A DNA stretch of 64,000 nt from Luscinia megarhynchos (lineage: Eukaryota > Chordata > Aves > Passeriformes > Turdidae): contig CM067589.1 in assembly GCA_034336665.1 (NCBI GenBank), positions 2,179,720 to 2,243,719 of the forward strand. Reading direction: 5' to 3'. The translations under genes were made by a program, and so were the position numbers. Position 1 is the stretch's first letter; each line of letters starts with the position of its first letter. The notes beneath the pieces are model-generated. The model did no database searches. It was not told where the DNA came from and saw only the letters and a program-made list of their open reading frames with translations. Below are positions 42,816-56,298 of the stretch, one piece after another.

Positions 42816-45027
42816 GCATCAGTGGGCTGTTACTGTTGTCAAAAAACAATATGCTAGAAGAGGAAACTCCTCTGGGAGAGTCACTCAATCAACAAAAAAT
42901 CTGCCCCACCTTCTCAGATATGGAAGAAGAGGTTTTACATTGATCCTTGCAGGCTCATCACTGAGTTTCAAAACCACCAGAGTTGGTTCGCATACGTACA
43001 TATTCATTCGCTGGGAGAAAGCTATGAATATTCAAAAAGCTGAAGTATTCGCACAAAAATGTTACTGCTTCTCAACAGGCAAGCTCTGAAAGCAAGCTCT
43101 GCTGCTTGCTGAGGCAAAACAACTCCTTAGATTCCCTGGGATCCATCCCGATGGGCAGCCAGAGGTGCTGGGCTACTGCTGCTGAAGTATCTGAAGTGAA
43201 ATACACCTCAGGACTCATCTAGGTTGCATTTCTGAAAGCAGCCACAACACTTTAAAGCCGGGTAGTTAATCACAAAAACACAAATTGGATAATTTACAGC
43301 CTTTTCTCCTCTTTTTTCACCCTTTTTTTCTTTTCCAGGTAAATGAACCCAAACCCTAGGTTGCAAAGTTTGGGTATTAAGAGATTGCATTAGGAAGCTT
43401 CAAGAAAAGCACGTTGTCTCCAATTATTTTACAGTTAAAATGGGATTTGTATTATTTTCACTTCTTATCTTGAACAACTCTGCTTCGGTAAGAAGATTCA
43501 ATAAACCCTAAACTCCAGACGCAGCCACTATTCTCCAAGTTGCAATTTCAGTTCAAGCAAACTTGATGACACCCAATGGCAACTGGTCTGTGGCCAATCC
43601 CAAACGGATTCACACCTGGAACTCCAGCAATGCCTTCAACATTCCTCTCTCCAATCCAGAACTTCAGACCAGATTGGGGCTTGTTCTGTAACACAGGAGT
43701 TTATTCTGAAACTGCTTCCATCTCTTGATGTGGCAGAAGGAACCAAGAGCATCCTCCCAGGAACAGCATGACAAAAGTCAATTGCTTCCATGGTAACCAA
43801 TGTGCCAAATTATGGCTCTTCTGCAATCAGGGCTGATCACAATGATTTCCCATTCCCTTCAGGTCAGTGGACTTGACGGTGCTGGGACATCCACAAGATT
43901 CAACAGTAAAACCATTTGTCAGATCATGGTTGGTTTGATTATTCCCTCTCCTTCCTCCCAGTTCATCACTATTCAATATGACAGAGGTTGGACCAGAATC
44001 CTGCTGGCAAAATTTGTTTGGGGTTTTGTAGATTTTTTGGCTCAGTGCCTGTATTTTCACAATGAAAAATCAGAGAGCAGTGCTGGTTCCTACATTACCT
44101 CTTAAAGTGCTTTTTCTAAGACCAGAGAAGCATTTTGTTGTGTTTAGGAGAAACATGTGCATAGCATAAAATAAAAAAATACATGTTTCACATGATAAAA
44201 AGAGAGAAGCAGCAGCAAGCAGATGTCAAGCTCAACGACTTTTAACCAAAGGAAGAGAAAAAGGAGCGATGAGACGAACACAAGTGCTGCTGCCATGGTA
44301 AATCACTCCCTGTCTGCGGCAGGAGCACCGCAGTGATTCCTAACTCAATCAGTGATGAAAACAGACGCCTGCCAGCCTAATGTGCAACAAACAAACCAGA
44401 CACTCAAGATTTGTGTCCCAAAATTTCTGAAGAAGGAATTAATCGAATTAAAAGATAATGTCATAACAGACACAGCCTTTGGAACACAACGACAATGTAA
44501 TAAATGACATAAAATGCAACTGCAAACACTAATCTGAAGGAAAAGGCCATTACTTGAAAGCACCATCCATCTCTGATAGTTTCCAATAGGTTTTCTGAGT
44601 ACTCAGATGTCAAAACATGTTTTAACTACCATGAAAAAGCAGGTTAAAGAAAGATGCCCTTGTGACCACAATTAAGAACCAAAAAGCCAGAACAGCATGC
44701 AGCTCACAAGCAATGCCTCTTGGCAGGAGTGAGGTGTGACAAAGCGGGGGAAAACCCCTACACATTAAACTGAGCCACCAGAATCACTGCAGAGAAGGTC
44801 TGACAGTTGAACAAGAGAGGCTTGAAGGTCAATTCCTGCTATTCTGCATTATCCTCCTCGAAGAGCAGTGATGGATGTGAGGACGTCACCCCCAGCCTCC
44901 CTGCCTCCAAGAGGCTGACAAGAGGGAAAACACAAATGCTCTGCTGAACAGTGTCTGCAAGACCGGAGCAGAGACAAGGGAGGAAGATGGAGCAGAAACC
45001 TTCCAACACTCTCCTTATAAAGTCTCT

Positions 45028-45200
45028 GCCAAGTCACAAAGTCACAAAATGGTCTGGGTTGGAGGAGACCTTACAGCCCATCCAGTTCCACCAGCCACTA
45101 TCCCAGGCTGCTCCAAGCCCCATCCAAGCTGGCCTTGAACATTCCCAGGGATGGGAAACCTGTGCCAGGGCCTCGCTGTGCACTCAGGGGAGAGACAAGG
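45028..45200 (-). mobile_element. CR1 3' fragment
   Basis: Reverse-complement CR1: GTCACAAAATGGTCTGGGTT, GGAGGAGACCTTACAGCCCA, CCAGGCTGCTCCAAGCCCCA and CCTTGAACATTCCCAGGGAT. Confidence 0.87.
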
Positions 45201-46674
45201 AGAACTCCTGTTCCACCAGGGACACTGCAAGTGCTGGACTGAAATTTGAACAACCTCTGCAACTACAAAACCATCTACAGAAATATAATTTGAAACTTGA
45301 TGACCTTGTGGTTCCCTTTCAAGTCATGTTACTCTGTGATTCTGTGATAATTCTGGTAGAAAGGGGTTTTTCAAAGTCATGGAACAGCTTTTTTTTGCCA
45401 TCATGGCAGCTGCAACAACTATAAAAAATATGGGCCAATTTCTAAATTCAAGTAAGAAGACTGAATTAATTTTTAAGTAACTACACTATTTTCTCTATAA
45501 AATGAATGTAATAAAGAAAAAAGAAATTATGCCCAGCTTAAAACTTTACTATTTGTGACCGGTATTAGAACTTCCCTCAAAAGACACTCGGTATTGCGAT
45601 CTTCTTTCTCCTTGCTCAGAGCTGGAACGTGGGGAGCACGTCACTCCCCCACACTGACTCATTGAAGATGTCACAAGCAAATCTTCCCCCCAGCAGCATG
45701 AGGGGCCGAGTGGTGGCACTGCGGTTGCTCAGGAAACCACCTCCCTGAATGTGCTGAAATTTGCCTGAAGCCTTAAAATAAACACTTTGATATCGAGCAA
45801 AATTTCACCTCTCGTCATCTCAAATTGAAATCATTATTCCTATATATGCAGAGTGGCTGATGTTCTCTTTTCTTTGCTATTTAGTGTTTTAAACTGCTTT
45901 CAAGTGTATAATTAATTACATTTTTTGTCAGGGATCACATTAAAAACCACTCCACCTCCTGTCCACTGCCAGGCAGATCATCAGCCTAATTTTTTTCCTT
46001 CTTTCAACTCACACCATTATTCCTGGAAATGCTCAGGATTTAGCACTGTATGCTATATCCTTCAGAGGATACACACGTTTTAGAGCAGGGCTAATGTAAG
46101 CCTAGCACAGAAGAAAGGAGTTGTATTTCCTCAGAAAACTTATTCCAAGAAGTGCCTGAAGCTTTGCTGTTATCCAGAGTACGATTCTTCCTCCACCTTC
46201 CCATGAGGAGCTGGATGCTATGTCCCCTTTGGTCCCTGTGAGTTGACCACAACTTTGTTCTTCCTCTTTACACAAGGATCTTCCTCTTCACCAACGACCT
46301 CCTTCTTTCCAAGGTGTCGTATCTCGAGCTCCTTCAATGCAGCCTTCCAGACCAGGAAAACCTCCAGCCACCACACCACTTCCACAGAACGGGCAGTTTC
46401 TCCCATCAGCACCTTCAGAAACCCTTCCTCAATGTGTTCTATCCTTCCCTCTTTCCCTGCCTGTCCCAACTGCCAGCACAAACCTGGCCACAGTCCCTGG
46501 ACCTGGGCACACACAAAGAGCAGCTCCCCAACAGCTGCCGGAGATCACATTGAAGGAAACTGAACCAACATGAACCCCCAACCTGCAGTTTCTACCTTGA
46601 CTCCAAATCTGCTCTTCCCTGGCATCCACTGTTCTGTTCTCATCCCGTTTCCCTATTTCAAGATGGCACTTGGG

Positions 46675-46792
46675 GACATCCTGGGAACATCTATGGGGAC
46701 ACAGTTTCATGGTGGCCCTGGGAGAGCTGTGTTTGCAGTTGGACTCAATAGCTATAAAGGGCTTTTCCAACCTTATTGGTTCTATGATTCCT
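46675..46792 (+). mobile_element. CR1 3' end
   Basis: GTTGGACTCAATAGCTATAA and AGGGCTTTTCCAACCTTATT followed by GGTTCTATGATTCC form a CR1 terminus with the ATTCTATG-type tail. It belongs to a different CR1 subfamily from the TGCCCCTGGATCCCTGG copies. Confidence 0.82.
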
Positions 46793-48331
46793 CTGTCACA
46801 ACTCTGCCACTGTCACTTTTTTCCTTCCTTAATGACGCTTCATGTTCCTTTAATGACACTTCAAGGCAGTACAAAACTCCACTTTTCCTTTCAGATCACT
46901 AAACTATCAACAAGAGAAGGAGATCAAATAGCAGAAAAAGAAATTAAAGAAATTGCAGAGCCCATCCCAGGGCTTGGCAGGAGTCCTGCCGTCCAAAGCT
47001 CTGGCAGAGGGGAGGCACGTGTCTGGGTGTGAGAATGTGCAAGTTATGCTTTTTTAATCTTACAATGCAATAATAAGTCTCTGTGGATGCAATCATAATA
47101 AGTTTGTAATTATTAACAATTATAAACATGACAGTTGAAGACATTAAGTTAAAAAAAAAAGGGCTGCAGCAGCACAATTTTAATTGTAATTCATGATGAT
47201 TGAAAAAGGAGCAGCACTTTCCAAGGCAACTGTGGTCTCAAATTAGGCATTGCCAAGCACAGGAACTGTCTTTTAATTTTCTGCGACAACTTCTCTTTCA
47301 GACACAATACATTCAAGAAAGCCCACATTCAAAATGTGGACAACATTCGATTAATTCCTCCAATTTTGAGAATTCTACTAGTTCTTCTTCAAGTTCCTCA
47401 GCCACAGAAATAAACAACACCCTGATTTCAGAGTCATTTATTAACATGACCTTAGTTACAGTCGCTACAGATTTCAGAGGCAGATATCAACATATTAGAT
47501 ACTCTTTTTTTCCATCCAAAGCCTATATTAAGTATGGATTCCTTTGGTTCATAATCAAGGAAAGCCAAGAGAAGAAACTGCAGAATTCAGCACAAAATCC
47601 ACCAAAATAATTGCTGTTTTCAGCCTTCTCCCAGCACCTCCACAGGCTCTATCCATCCCCAGGTCACCACTTCCAGGAGTGGAAGAATCTGGGAAGTGAT
47701 ACTGAGCTGCAGATTCTAGGCACTCACACGTGCTGCGTTTGCCGAGGCTTGGGGGATTTAGGTAATGCCTGCCCGAAGTGACAGACATGAACAGGGATGA
47801 GCTAGGAAGGGACATGACCCACTTCTATTTATTTTTCAACCAGAGGCCTCAAGCAACATGTATACTTTTCAGAGCAACTGCTACAGGATACATTAATTAG
47901 AAGGTATTTCTTTAAAAATGAAATAAAAGTAAACACCCCAATATTCTTGCATGCACGTAACAAGGTCCACAGTTTTGCTTTAGCTGTTTTAATGATCTTT
48001 CTGAGACATGGTTTTATTCCAGCCTCTCTGCAGACCAGCATTAAAAATTAAATTTAAAGGAGTGTGTTTATTGGCTCATTTTTATCTTTTCAAAAGCAAC
48101 TCTCTAGACCTTCTAAATTATTCTGAGGGGAGAGCAGCCACATGCAGAATTGCAAGAAACAAATGTAAATGGACACTTAGCAGAAATTAATTCTTATTCA
48201 AATTTCCAAGACAGTGAAGTTTGGCTAGGGAAGGTCCAACCAACCATCTAGCCAAAGGAGCCATATTATACATGTAAAAAACCTTTCTGCCTGCTGGCCC
48301 TCTTGGCACAGAGCCTTGGCATGCAGCTTAC

Positions 48332-48439
48332 CAGGGCAGAATGCATCGACGTCCAGCTTCTGGCCAGAGAGCGTTGGGGAGCCAAGCTCAGACTCTGGGA
48401 TTCGAGGGCTCTCAACAAACTTTGCTTTCCTCACAGGGG
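48332..48439 (-). CDS. TANC2: TANC2 exon, N-terminal PVRKAKFVESPRIPE segment
   Basis: This 108-nt exon is the first of the series in transcription order. It follows a strong pyrimidine tract ending in TTTAG and ends CCTG|GTAAGC. It begins with the last two bases of an Ala codon and ends with one base of a Gly codon, so it is a symmetric phase 1-1 exon. It encodes about 36 residues, including PVRKAKFVESPRIPESELGS, which parallels PVRKPKYVESPRVP in the TANC1 N-terminus. No domain is visible: it is basic then Ser/Pro-rich and likely disordered. The canonical human TANC2 isoform I remember lacks this segment, so it may be an alternative cassette. The next upstream exon is not in the window. Confidence 0.85.
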
Positions 48440-48551
48440 CTAAAGGAGAAGGAGGGGGAGAGAAAAAGAGAGGTCATGAGTAAGGGAAATAGCAAGCAAC
48501 AGATGGAAGCACTTAACTAAACGACACTGTCAGACTCGTATCAGGTTACTT

Positions 48552-48569
48552 CCCCCCCCCTCCCCCCCC
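48552..48569. repeat. C9-T-C8 homopolymer run
   Basis: Nine Cs, one T and eight Cs give G8AG9 on the TANC2 sense strand. It lies about 110-130 nt upstream of the acceptor of the 108-nt exon. Homopolymers like this are prone to length error and slippage. Confidence 0.95.
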
Positions 48570-50841
48570 GCCTCGAGGAAAAAAAATTTTCTGCATTCTT
48601 TACAAAGGAGACAGCTCTTGGTTAAACTTTCAAACTGCACAGGCTGACTTTAAAGTGTGTGAACACTGAGGCACATTCCTGATACTCCAAAACATTTTCT
48701 TTTCTCCTACTTTATTAAATTTTTTATAGGAAGCAAACGAGTCTCGATTCAGCAACTGTGGAAAAGCAAAAATCATAGAGAGATACACAGAGCCCATTAG
48801 GATTAAAGATATTTAGCTATAAATAGCTGAACAAAGCAATTTCAAGACAGTCTCATTGTTGGATCAAACAGGTTTGGTGTTCAACACAACAGAGCAGAGC
48901 AAAGCTAACACTGTCCGAGCCAAAAAGAAGCACTCCACTTTTATCCTTGCAAATCCATAAAAGATCAAGAGACTTAACAGAGGTTGGGGAAGAGGTAAAA
49001 GTGTCTATAACAAAGCACTGACCACTAGTGCTAGAAAAATGGGATTTTCTCCATGTTTCAGCAGTCTGAACTCTAAAAGACATGAAATTCTGTACAACAT
49101 TCGTTTGGAGTAAAACTAACAAAAGTGGTTTAGTAAAAGTCTTTAAATATATTCCAGACCAGAGAAAGAGAACTAGAGAATAAGTTACATGCAGAGATTG
49201 TCATATTGCATTTCCAAGTTAAACTCTCATGTCCATTACAATGAAAGGCTAATTTGAAAAGCCCCTCAGCACTGATTCAGTGGCTTCTGCCCCTCCATTT
49301 ACATAACTTATATTTATAGTTCCCTGCCTTGCAGATTAAATTTGGGATCTGCAACTAAAGACTGGGAGGTTGTCCTTTTGCTCCTCCTGTAATTAAAGCT
49401 CAACAGGTCAGAGAATGATCTCTGAGGCAGGAATAAACCTCTTGGTTTTAGGGAGCTGCTGTAGTGCTGGGAAGGGCAGAGAAGGTCCAAGGATGGGGAC
49501 CCTGGCAGACAATGCACAACTAGATCACTCTAACTGAGCTACACACTAGTGATCCCAGAATTTTCTTTAAATGGAGTGTGCAAAACAGAGATGAAGTTGG
49601 GGTATGGTTTTTCAATAGAAAGTCCCTGTGAAGCAGAAAAAAGGCAAGGAATCAACCCCCTACCTCTACACCAAAGCAAGTGTGCTAGAAACTCTCCTCT
49701 CCTCCCCCTCACGATCCATCTCAGGAGATGTGCTGAGGGAAAGCAGGTACCACACTACCATTTTACACACGAAAATTCCGGATGAATATGAGGCATATTG
49801 GCAGCACAGTCCCTGCAAGCCCCAAGAGTGCCAGGCAGGAGGAACGTGAGAGATTCGGGAAGGTGAGAACAGCCTGGAGCCCCTTCTCCCTCCCATCCCA
49901 CCATGCTCATGGATGTGCAGCACCACTCAAACACACAACCTGAGGCTAAACACTAATGCCAGCAGTCGATTCTATATAATCCCCCTGGAAAAAAGTCCCA
50001 CACACAGACGCATGAACACCCTGCATCCACAAACTGGTCAACACCAGGGAAAAATCATTCCCAGTCACAGTGTTGTGCCAGATCCTGATGTAATGAAAAC
50101 ATTTTAATAATTAGATTATTGCTATGGCCTGAAAATTGTTTAAATTATAATTCTGCACTGGTCAATCCTTTAATATTTCATTTGTAATTGCAGTTTTAAT
50201 AAATATATTTCACCACAGTCTCAGTAACAGTCATTTGTACAATAGATATTAAAAGTACCGTCTTTTCTTTATCATTTCTGGCTGACACCAGGACCATGTA
50301 TCATCCCATGCACATGTAGCAGTGCTCACTGTGTTCTAAAATACAAAATTAACAACATTTTCACAGTTCAAGAAGTGTTAATGGCTGATGGGATTGTCAC
50401 TAGAAGGTTCTGCACTAAAGATTATTTTTAAAAGAGGAAGGAGAATTTTAATAAACATAGAGAGGTGTGATGTGATCACTACACCACCTGCTGTGTGGAC
50501 ACACAGGTCTGTGGAAGATGCAGGATCTGCACGTTTTGACAGATCAGCATTGAACAGCTCGCCTCTCACCCGTAAAGAAAGAACCAATCTCCCATTCCAT
50601 TGGGTTTCATTTCTGCATTTACTCTGGATCTCTTTTACTCCTCACTGAGGTGCCCACTGCCCCACTAATTGCTGCCTTCTCCACAGAATTGACTGATGAC
50701 AGCAGACGTGATGGGCTCATGGATCCAACAAGCTGATCCACCATTTCTTCTCTTGAGGGCAATAAAGAACATCCTATCACCGTGTGGTGAAATCTCCATA
50801 TACTGCAAGTTCAACCATGCACATAATTTTAATACATTCCA

Positions 50842-50980
50842 TAGCATCACAAAATCACAGACTGGGCTGTGTTGGAGGGGAATTTAAAGCTCGTTCAGTC
50901 CCATGGCCTGCCATGGGCAGGGATACCTTCCACTACACCAGGCTGCTCAGAGCACTGTCAAGCCTGGCCTGGCATCTCTT
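50842..50980 (-). mobile_element. CR1 3' fragment
   Basis: ATCACAAAATCACAGACTGG, CCATGGGCAGGGATACCTTC and CACCAGGCTGCTCAGAGCAC are reverse-complement CR1. It ends early in the body. Confidence 0.85.
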
Positions 50981-52059
50981 TAATTATGTTTTTGTTCCCT
51001 CAAAAGCATAACTTGAGCCTTAAAAACACCCTTCCACCAGCCAAGACGCACCATGAATCACAGACAACAGTTTACTTTAAAAGGCCCAAGTCAATACGAT
51101 CCTCTCCATGTAAATACAGGTGGGGAAAAGTTACAGAGTTCCTGTTATTACAAATATCCGAAGTGTGGAAAAGACAAAAACTCCTCCTAACTCACTCATA
51201 ATCCAATTGCAGGAAAGGAGGATTTTCACATACAAGAATTAAGCACTGCTGACTCGTGTTCAAATGAAGATTATCCTGACAGATTCAGATTTGGGCATTA
51301 GTCTTCTACTGGAATAAATAACAAATAAAAATGTCATAAACTCTAAAATCTGGTTTGACACTCTACAGCCAAATGCTAACGGATAACACTGATCCTTTTA
51401 TAAAAGTGGCTTTTCAAGTCTCAACAGTTTGCCTTGGTCCTGAACCCCTTCCTGAGAGCAAAGGCAAATCTTATGATCATAGTCATGGGATGAGCTTCTG
51501 GCACAAACTATTAAAACTAACAAAAGCGTGAAACAATTATTTGAAGTATTCTGTACCTGCTCAGTCCTTTAGGCCTCTAATTCCTGTAAGGATTTTCTGT
51601 ATGAAACTGACCAACTCCAGGCCTAAATGGCATGAAAACAGTCCCTCTTGTTACACAACTGCAGCTTTTTGAGCAAATGACATCTTTCAAGAACACAAGG
51701 AAAAAGGATGTCTGCAATAACCAGTCATGAAAATATCATGGATTGAGTAAAGATGACAGTCATTAGCAATGCTGGCTTTCTAGAACCACAAAACTGGCAT
51801 TTAGTTCAGAGAAGCACAGTGATTACATGGAGCCTGAAGTCCCAGCCCTGTCCCTGGGGTGCCAGCACCCAGGAGCTGCAGCCCGTGATCCGCGTCCCCC
51901 TCACAGGCCAGTCCTGTGCCCGGTGCCTTGATGACAAACACAACGCTGGCATCACAGGGGAACTGACTTGCTATTACTGAAGTAGGAACTTCAATTTCAC
52001 TGGCCAAGATGTTATTTCAAATCAATACTGCACATGAAATACTTTCCCCAGTGTTGGCT

Positions 52060-52192
52060 TGCCACAGAATCCCAGACCTGGCTTTGGGTGGGAAGGGACC
52101 TCAAAGCCCATCCAGTCCCATCTCCTGCCACGGGGAGGGACACCTCCCACTACACCAGGCTGCTCCAAGCCTTTCCATGTCCCAGCCCCTCA
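52060..52192 (-). mobile_element. CR1 3' fragment
   Basis: CACAGAATCCCAGACCTGGC, GGGAAGGGACCTCAAAGCCC and CACCAGGCTGCTCCAAGCCT are reverse-complement CR1. Confidence 0.87.
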
Positions 52193-52552
52193 CAAGAACT
52201 AGGAAAATGGACACTACTGCCCAAACTGCATCAGCACAAACCACTGCAGCTTTTTATTCACAGATTCTCACACACTTGATCACTGTAAAACACAAACACA
52301 CACGGCCACGTGCCTGGCTTCTCCTGGCTCTTTCCTATGGCAGGTCCTGGGCAGAGTATGGCCAAGGAATTGTGCCCAGCTTTTGTGCCCAGTTTTGTGT
52401 TTTGTCCATGTTAAACAGCTGAATTTCACCTGTGCTTCAAACCTCCCTCTGCCACATTTCACAAAAAACAAAATTTGCTCTCTTTGTGTAAAAATATTGT
52501 GTTTATCACAGGCTGATGAGGTGAAAATGTGCCAGAAATGATGGGCACATTT

Positions 52553-52640
52553 TATAGAATCACAAACTGGTTTGGATTGGAAGGGATATTGAAGATCACC
52601 TAGTTCCAATCCCCTGCCATTGGGTGTTTACCACATACTC
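52553..52640 (-). mobile_element. CR1 3' tail
   Basis: TAGAATCACAAACTGGTTTG, GATTGGAAGGGATATTGAAG and TTCCAATCCCCTGCCATTGG are the reverse complement of a CR1 terminus. Only the last 90 bases or so are present. Confidence 0.85.
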
Positions 52641-52722
52641 ATCTCTTGTGACTAATCCAGCTGAGGAAGAGCTGAATTTTGCACATTAATTTTGTGTTTT
52701 AATCTACTGTAAGCACAATTTT

Positions 52723-52900
52723 ATCACAGAATGTTAAGGGGTTGGAATGGACCCTAAAGTTCAACTAGTCAAAATTCCCCCTGGATGGGCAGGGACACCT
52801 ACTAGACCAGGTTGCTCAAGGCTTTATCCAACCTGGCTTTTAACACTTCCAGGGATGGGAAAGCCACAATCTTCCTAAACCCCACAGCCTCTTCTGTAAG
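52723..52900 (-). mobile_element. CR1 3' fragment
   Basis: ATCACAGAATGTTAAGGGGT, GGGCAGGGACACCTACTAGA, CCAGGTTGCTCAAGGCTTTA and CACTTCCAGGGATGGGAAAG are reverse-complement CR1. Confidence 0.88.
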
Positions 52901-53377
52901 ACAAATTTGATATTTGAATTAAATCCTCTAAATCTCCAAGTCATACAAAATCCTGCCCAAGCTGTGCTATGTCTGGGAAAAGCCAGAGTCGTGGTTTGAA
53001 GAGCAAACTTTGGAAGCTTGGATTTAAAGAGAGCAGAAGTGGGTGCTCAGTGCATGCTGCATTCCCACCTTTCACCCATTCCAGCCATGCAGGCCTGACT
53101 CACGTTTGGGAGCGTCCAGCAGCTCTGCAGTGCTGTGCACAGCTGCCTTTATTGCAGTCTGCCCCGAACTAAAATGTTTTTAGTGCTGCAGACTTATTGA
53201 TCCCTGGAGCTCCTGGAACAAATAACTGTCACATCCAGCACAGCTGGACAAAGCCCAGCACACAGAGATGAAGCTTTGGTCCCTCCTCTGGCCCAAATGC
53301 CCCATTATCTGGCTGAGGTAGGAGCCACCAAGAGGAAATTACGGACTGCAGGATTATTTTTGCTACGGCACCAATCC

Positions 53378-53548
53378 TGGAATCCTATAATGGTTTGAGT
53401 TAGAAAAGACCTTAAAGAAATGATCTAGTCCCACTCCCTGTCACGGGTAGAGACACCTTCCACTAGACCAGCTTGCTCAAAGCTCCATCCAACCCAGCCG
53501 TGAACATTTCCAGGGATGGGGCAGCCACAGCTTTTCTGGGAAACCAGA
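53378..53548 (-). mobile_element. CR1 3' fragment
   Basis: GGAATCCTATAATGGTTTGA, GAAAAGACCTTAAAGAAATG, CACCTTCCACTAGACCAGCT and TTTCCAGGGATGGGGCAGCC are reverse-complement CR1. Confidence 0.9.
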
Positions 53549-56124
53549 AGAAATATTATACACCAGCTGTGTGTAATTAGGATTTTTAGGTATAACTTTT
53601 TTTAAAAAAAATTAAACCCGTGACATACATACAATGAAGGTTAACATCCTCTTTACATAATCCAGCATTATTTTACAGAATCCATTGTGTAACAGTTTTT
53701 TCCTCTTCTATTATTTGAGACTATAAAAGCTTTTTAAATTATACTCCCCAGCCTCTCTCCTCTCATCCCACGTTATCACAGCAGCGAGGGCAGGGCAGCA
53801 CAGAAAAGTGGTGAGAACAATGTGTTGTCTGGAAACGTAAAACTTGTTCCAAAACTTTCGGAAAATATGTTTAGTTTAGGAGGTAAGGCTCTGAAACAAG
53901 AAAATTGAAGGAAACAAAGGTGGAAAGAGGAAAAGAATAAATAAACGCAGGAAGAGTGTTCAGCAAGCTGGTGATGGCACGACAACAGTGGAAAGGAGAG
54001 CTCAAAAAAGCAACTACATTAATGCAGAAGTTCTTCTTTAAAGTGTAGATGTCTGTAATATGAAGGTCTTGTCTATTACTGCCCCTGAAATTTGTTTTTT
54101 CTTTGAAAAAGTGAGGAATAACCTTCTCCAAAACAGTGGATTCTGCAATCCCATGGGACTACAGAAATCTGCTGGAACATTCTTTCCTCCTTTCTCCGTC
54201 TCTTTCCAGATGAAGAAGGCACAGAAAGTATCAGCAAGCCACTTCACTAAAGCCACAAAATCAGTGACCTAAAAAAGGAAGGAGTCTTCTAAAAATATAA
54301 TTAAATCAAATTTTTACCTATCTTACCAAAATTATTACAAACCCTCCCAAATAACTGATCATAATGGTCTTTTGTCTAACAGACATCCCTACTCAATGTT
54401 CAAGGGAGAAAATCACCTGGTTATGAAAAGGCTTATATGCATTTTAAATATCTGTAGAATTAAATAATACAGATTTCTGTCTGAAGTGTTCAATAATGGC
54501 AATACAATGATGCTTACAATACATTTATATATTCAGAAAGAAAATTCCTCCTAAAATACTAACCTGGCTGTAGTCTGCGCTTCCAAAAGGAATTCAGCTC
54601 AATTTCCATTTTGCTTATTATCATAAACAATTTTCTGTCACTCAGGGCAATGGAACAGTGATTTTTCTATCAAACTTGGGACTGCTGGAGACACAGCCAG
54701 CACAGTGTCCTCCCCCAGCTCAGCCCAGAGGGTTCAGTTTTGGAGCATCCCAGCAGATGCTTCCTGGAATACTTTGGCAAGCGTCAGGAAAAGAGTTGCT
54801 CCTATTATTGATCCCAGAAAGAAAAAAACACCCTCACTTCCCCCTCTAGATAAGGCTTTTTTCCAATGTGGGCTGCCAAGATGTCTTTGTCCACAGAGGG
54901 GATAGCTTTGAGGAGAAAGAAGTTATTTAATTAACACGTAGACATGGCAGGAGGAGATGGGACTTTCATCTTCCCATCCAAACTTATCAAGTCATTTAGA
55001 TTCCTTGGAGCTGTGGCACACTGTACAATTCTCCATGTCATTTCCCATCAAAAATTCTTCTTTTCAGCATCGTCTGAAGCCTCTTACAATTGCCTTTTAT
55101 AGCGGAAACTCCTCATCTGTGACTCAAGGTAGAACCCTGTGCATGAGATGAGGAAGATGAAAGCAGAGAAAGGAAGGCAGCACCACTTGCTCCAGCTTTC
55201 TAAGTCATCTTGTTATGAAAACAAACAATAAATTTCTGTTGCAGTCAGTTTTCAAGTTTCAGACTTTGTTTGCACTAAAAGAGAGTAAATAAAGTGACTG
55301 GAGAGCTGTGACTACAGGATGAGACCACGTAATCAGAATTTTAAGCCTACATAAGATCTGCTGAAACATCCCAAAGATCCTCCCAAATGACAGAAACAGG
55401 GTAGAGATGGAGGGGAAAGAATTCCTAAACCACTTGTATCCCTTTCTCTGATAGTTTTAGTTCACTGAATGTTAAATTAAAACAGATGAGAGGAGAATAC
55501 TACAAAACACAAGTGCTAAATTGCATTATTCCCATTCAATCTCCTACCACCCTGGAGTTCTTTTTGCAATTCAGTGACTCAGATATTGCAATGGCACTAA
55601 AAATGAGGAAAACTGTCCCAAAAGGACCTGGATGTACTGTAAAGGACATTTAGTCTACAGAGAGCAGCAAAGAGTTCTGTCACTTTAATCAAATTACAGG
55701 CAGCCCTGGTCATTGAACTGGTTAGAAAGAACCAGTTACACTAATTTCTAACTACGCTTAGATTTCAAGCTGAACTTTCAAGCTGACAGAAATCAGAAAC
55801 TAATGAAGCATCTACTGAAGCAAACACATTTCCCTCTCTCTTGCATGAAGCTGACAAAGCTCAGGGAAAGTTGCCTAGTGCCACTGTGTCCCCAACAAGG
55901 GGCTTGTGGCTCATGGGGCTTTTTAAAATGGTCTATGCTGAACATGTCAGGCTGTCAAATCCTTTCTGGACATTGACAAAGCTTAATTTAGCTCAAGGCA
56001 CTAGAAAAAGAAAAAATATATTTAACTGATGATTCTTCATACAGAAGAAAAGAGCAAGTCCCAGACAAACAGTTCTGGAATGCAGTTTATCTCCCTGGTG
56101 TTTTACTCTCTTGCACAGCTCTTC

Positions 56125-56298
56125 TAGACCAGCTTTAAGGTCCCTTCTCACCCAAACCATTCTGCAATTCTATGATTCTCTCCATTTTTCTTTACACTGA
56201 GAAGTGCATGCAGGCAGGTATCCCTGCCCATGTGGAACTGGATTGTTTTTAAGGTGCTTTCCAATCCAAACCATTCTGCGACTCTGTGATGAACTCTG
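56125..56298 (+). mobile_element. Two CR1 3' ends in tandem
   Basis: Two CR1 termini follow one another: AAGGTCCCTTCTCACCCAAA with ATTCTGCAATTCTATGATTC, then TTTTTAAGGTGCTTTCCAAT with CCATTCTGCGACTCTGTGAT. Both are short and plus-oriented. Confidence 0.82.

Larger units (their letters stand above)
36154..48331 (-). other. TANC2: TANC2 intron, about 12.2 kb
   Basis: This intron holds CR1 fragments near 38.3, 40.1-40.5, 40.7, 42.7, 45.1 and 46.7 kb. The remainder (36.2-38.2, 38.8-40.0, 41-42.6, 43-45 and 47-48.3 kb) is unique sequence in which no exon or RNA gene was recognised. Confidence 0.8.

Noticed and set aside
46218..46563. A 98-codon minus-strand frame and a 106-codon plus-strand frame
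   Set aside because: No similarity recognised and no splice logic tying them to TANC2; opposite-strand openness suggests composition.
51801..52007. A minus-strand frame with a conserved-looking GC-rich stretch as a missing 5' TANC2 exon
   Set aside because: The residues do not match any TANC segment I know, and acceptor and donor phases could not be reconciled with the 108-nt exon.
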